From positions 1-6,622 of the forward strand of contig CAIRTT010000194.1 of the NCBI GenBank assembly GCA_903881535.1: DNA of 6,622 nt. Direction: 5' to 3'. Numbering within the stretch: the first letter of the stretch is position 1; each line of letters begins with the position of its first letter. Below, piece after piece: positions 6,063 through 6,622 of the stretch. The notes under the pieces are model-generated. The model ran no database searches, was not told where the DNA came from, and saw only the letters and a program-made list of their open reading frames with translations. Source of the stretch: an uncultured Armatimonadota bacterium (GTDB taxonomy: Bacteria > Armatimonadota > Armatimonadia > Armatimonadales > Armatimonadaceae). Position numbers and translations under genes: made by a program.

Positions 6063-6081
6063 GATGCTTGATACGAGTGTC

Positions 6082-6106
6082 AACACGTTCAGCAGATTTT
6101 GGTTCC
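6082..6106 (-). promoter_or_regulatory. Candidate ECF-sigma-like promoter of crtB-crtI
   Basis: The erpA terminator ends at 6124, so the crtB promoter must lie in the roughly 70 bases between it and the start. No convincing sigma-70 pair is seen there: TTGACT at 6112-6117 and TTGACA at 6078-6083 both lack a -10 at the right distance. Instead GGAAC (6102-6106) followed after 17 bases by GTT (6082-6084) resembles promoters of extracytoplasmic-function sigma factors. Transcription would start near 6075 and leave room for the GGAG site. A TATCAA at 6068-6073 is a weaker sigma-70 alternative. The motifs are short and may be chance. Confidence 0.25.
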
Positions 6107-6117
6107 AGAAAAGTCAA

Positions 6118-6152
6118 TAAAAAACGCCTCCATGGCGATGCCATGGAGGCGT
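6118..6152 (-). terminator. Intrinsic terminator after erpA
   Basis: A perfect 13-bp stem, ACGCCTCCATGGC against GCCATGGAGGCGT (6124-6152 on the plus strand), surrounds a three-base loop. On the minus strand it is followed directly by a T-run (TTTTT then ATTG). This is a textbook terminator that separates erpA transcription from crtB. Read on the plus strand it has no T-run, so it acts in one direction only. Confidence 0.92.
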
Positions 6153-6175
6153 CTCGTATAAATCGCGATTAAAAA

Positions 6176-6610
6176 CTAGCCTTTACTTGGGCAGCTTCCA
6201 CATCCACCGGTGATCGTTCGTCCTTCAGTGTCATCTTCCACAGAGAAAGAGGACCCACATCCACAGGACTTAACTGCATTTGGATTTTCGACCTTGAAGC
6301 CGCCGCCCATCGCAGTGGTCACATAGTCTACAAGAGCTCCTTGGAGGTACTTGATGTCCATCGGTGCGAGAACTACTTGCACACCGCTTGTGGAAAACAC
6401 TTCGTCACCTTCGTCGATACTCTCGTCCAGTGCAAGTCCGTATTGCAGACCGCTGCATCCGCCGCCGGCTACATAGACACGTAGACGAATACCATCAGGG
6501 TTACCCTGCTGCTCAAGGATATCCATGACCTCTTGAGCCGCACGCTCTGTCAAAGAGAGTGGGCAGGAGGTGTCCATTACTTCCGTCGATACTTCCAGCG
6601 CGATAGACAT
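6176..6610 (-). CDS. erpA: A-type iron-sulfur carrier (HesB/IscA/ErpA family)
   Basis: The A-type carrier is a small cytoplasmic protein that accepts Fe-S clusters from the scaffold and delivers them to apo-enzymes. The three family cysteines are present with canonical spacing: C52 in GGGCSGLQYGL and C116/C118 in SCGCGSSF, 63 residues between the first two. The core beta fold runs from LSLTERAAQEV (18-28) to CGCGSSF. Unlike typical members of about 105-120 residues, it has 144: roughly 15 extra at the N-terminus, and a tail after CGCGSSF that ends in GGCGSCPSKG and adds a CxxC pair, C137 and C140. The ATG at 6610 has a GGGA eight bases upstream; an ATG at codon 12 is a possible later start but its purine stretch is too close. 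Which subfamily (ErpA, IscA, SufA) cannot be settled, so the symbol is a best guess. Its promoter lies outside the window. Confidence 0.9.
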   Translation of the reverse strand: MSIALEVSTEVMDTSCPLSLTERAAQEVMDILEQQGNPDGIRLRVYVAGGGCSGLQYGLALDESIDEGDEVFSTSGVQVVLAPMDIKYLQGALVDYVTTAMGGGFKVENPNAVKSCGCGSSFSVEDDTEGRTITGGCGSCPSKG

Positions 6611-6622
6611 ACAATCGTTCCC

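Noticed and set aside
6112..6117. TTGACT as -35 of a sigma-70 promoter for crtB
   Set aside because: The sequence 16-19 bases downstream (around TGCTGA) does not resemble a -10 box; TTGACA at 6078-6083 fails in the same way.

Overview
The window is a bacterial chromosomal segment of roughly 50% GC (judged by eye). It carries a conserved translation gene cluster, a two-gene carotenoid operon and an Fe-S assembly gene. ATG, GTG and possibly TTG starts occur, and most plus-strand genes have purine-rich Shine-Dalgarno (SD) sequences. The proteins do not identify the phylum. S2 and EF-Ts look like those of Armatimonadota or Chloroflexota, while the phytoene desaturase C-terminus resembles actinobacterial enzymes. 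I lean weakly towards an Armatimonadota-like or neighbouring terrestrial/freshwater bacterium.

Layout. Positions 1-242 (minus) hold the N-terminal part of an ABC transporter ATPase that runs off the left edge. A divergent intergenic region (243-419) follows; it contains a candidate promoter for each direction and a strongly structured rpsB leader. Positions 420-3535 (plus) hold rpsB, tsf, pyrH and frr, encoding ribosomal protein S2, elongation factor Ts, UMP kinase and ribosome recycling factor. A 10-bp hairpin separates rpsB from tsf, while tsf/pyrH and pyrH/frr overlap by ATGA. An intrinsic terminator (3557-3588) closes the cluster. On the minus strand, convergent to it, lie crtB (5150-6052) and crtI (3624-5150), which overlap by one base at TAGTG. 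Upstream of them is erpA/hesB (6176-6610, minus), isolated by a 13-bp perfect terminator hairpin at 6124-6152.

How the genes work together. rpsB-tsf-pyrH-frr is the classic growth-linked operon for translation and pyrimidine nucleotide supply. Its leader can form two mutually exclusive folds, one of which reaches the rpsB SD, as expected for S2 autoregulation. CrtB condenses two geranylgeranyl diphosphates to phytoene, and CrtI desaturates phytoene towards lycopene. No GGPP synthase, cyclase or other carotenoid gene is in view. The A-type carrier passes Fe-S clusters to client enzymes and appears to be transcribed separately from crtB.

I see no CRISPR array, tRNA or rRNA gene, insertion sequence, prophage or defence gene, and nothing that amounts to a wholly new system. 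The signals most worth a second look are the rpsB leader, the extra C-terminal CxxC motif of the A-type carrier, the short regulatory region of crtB, and a possible leaderless start of the ABC ATPase gene.
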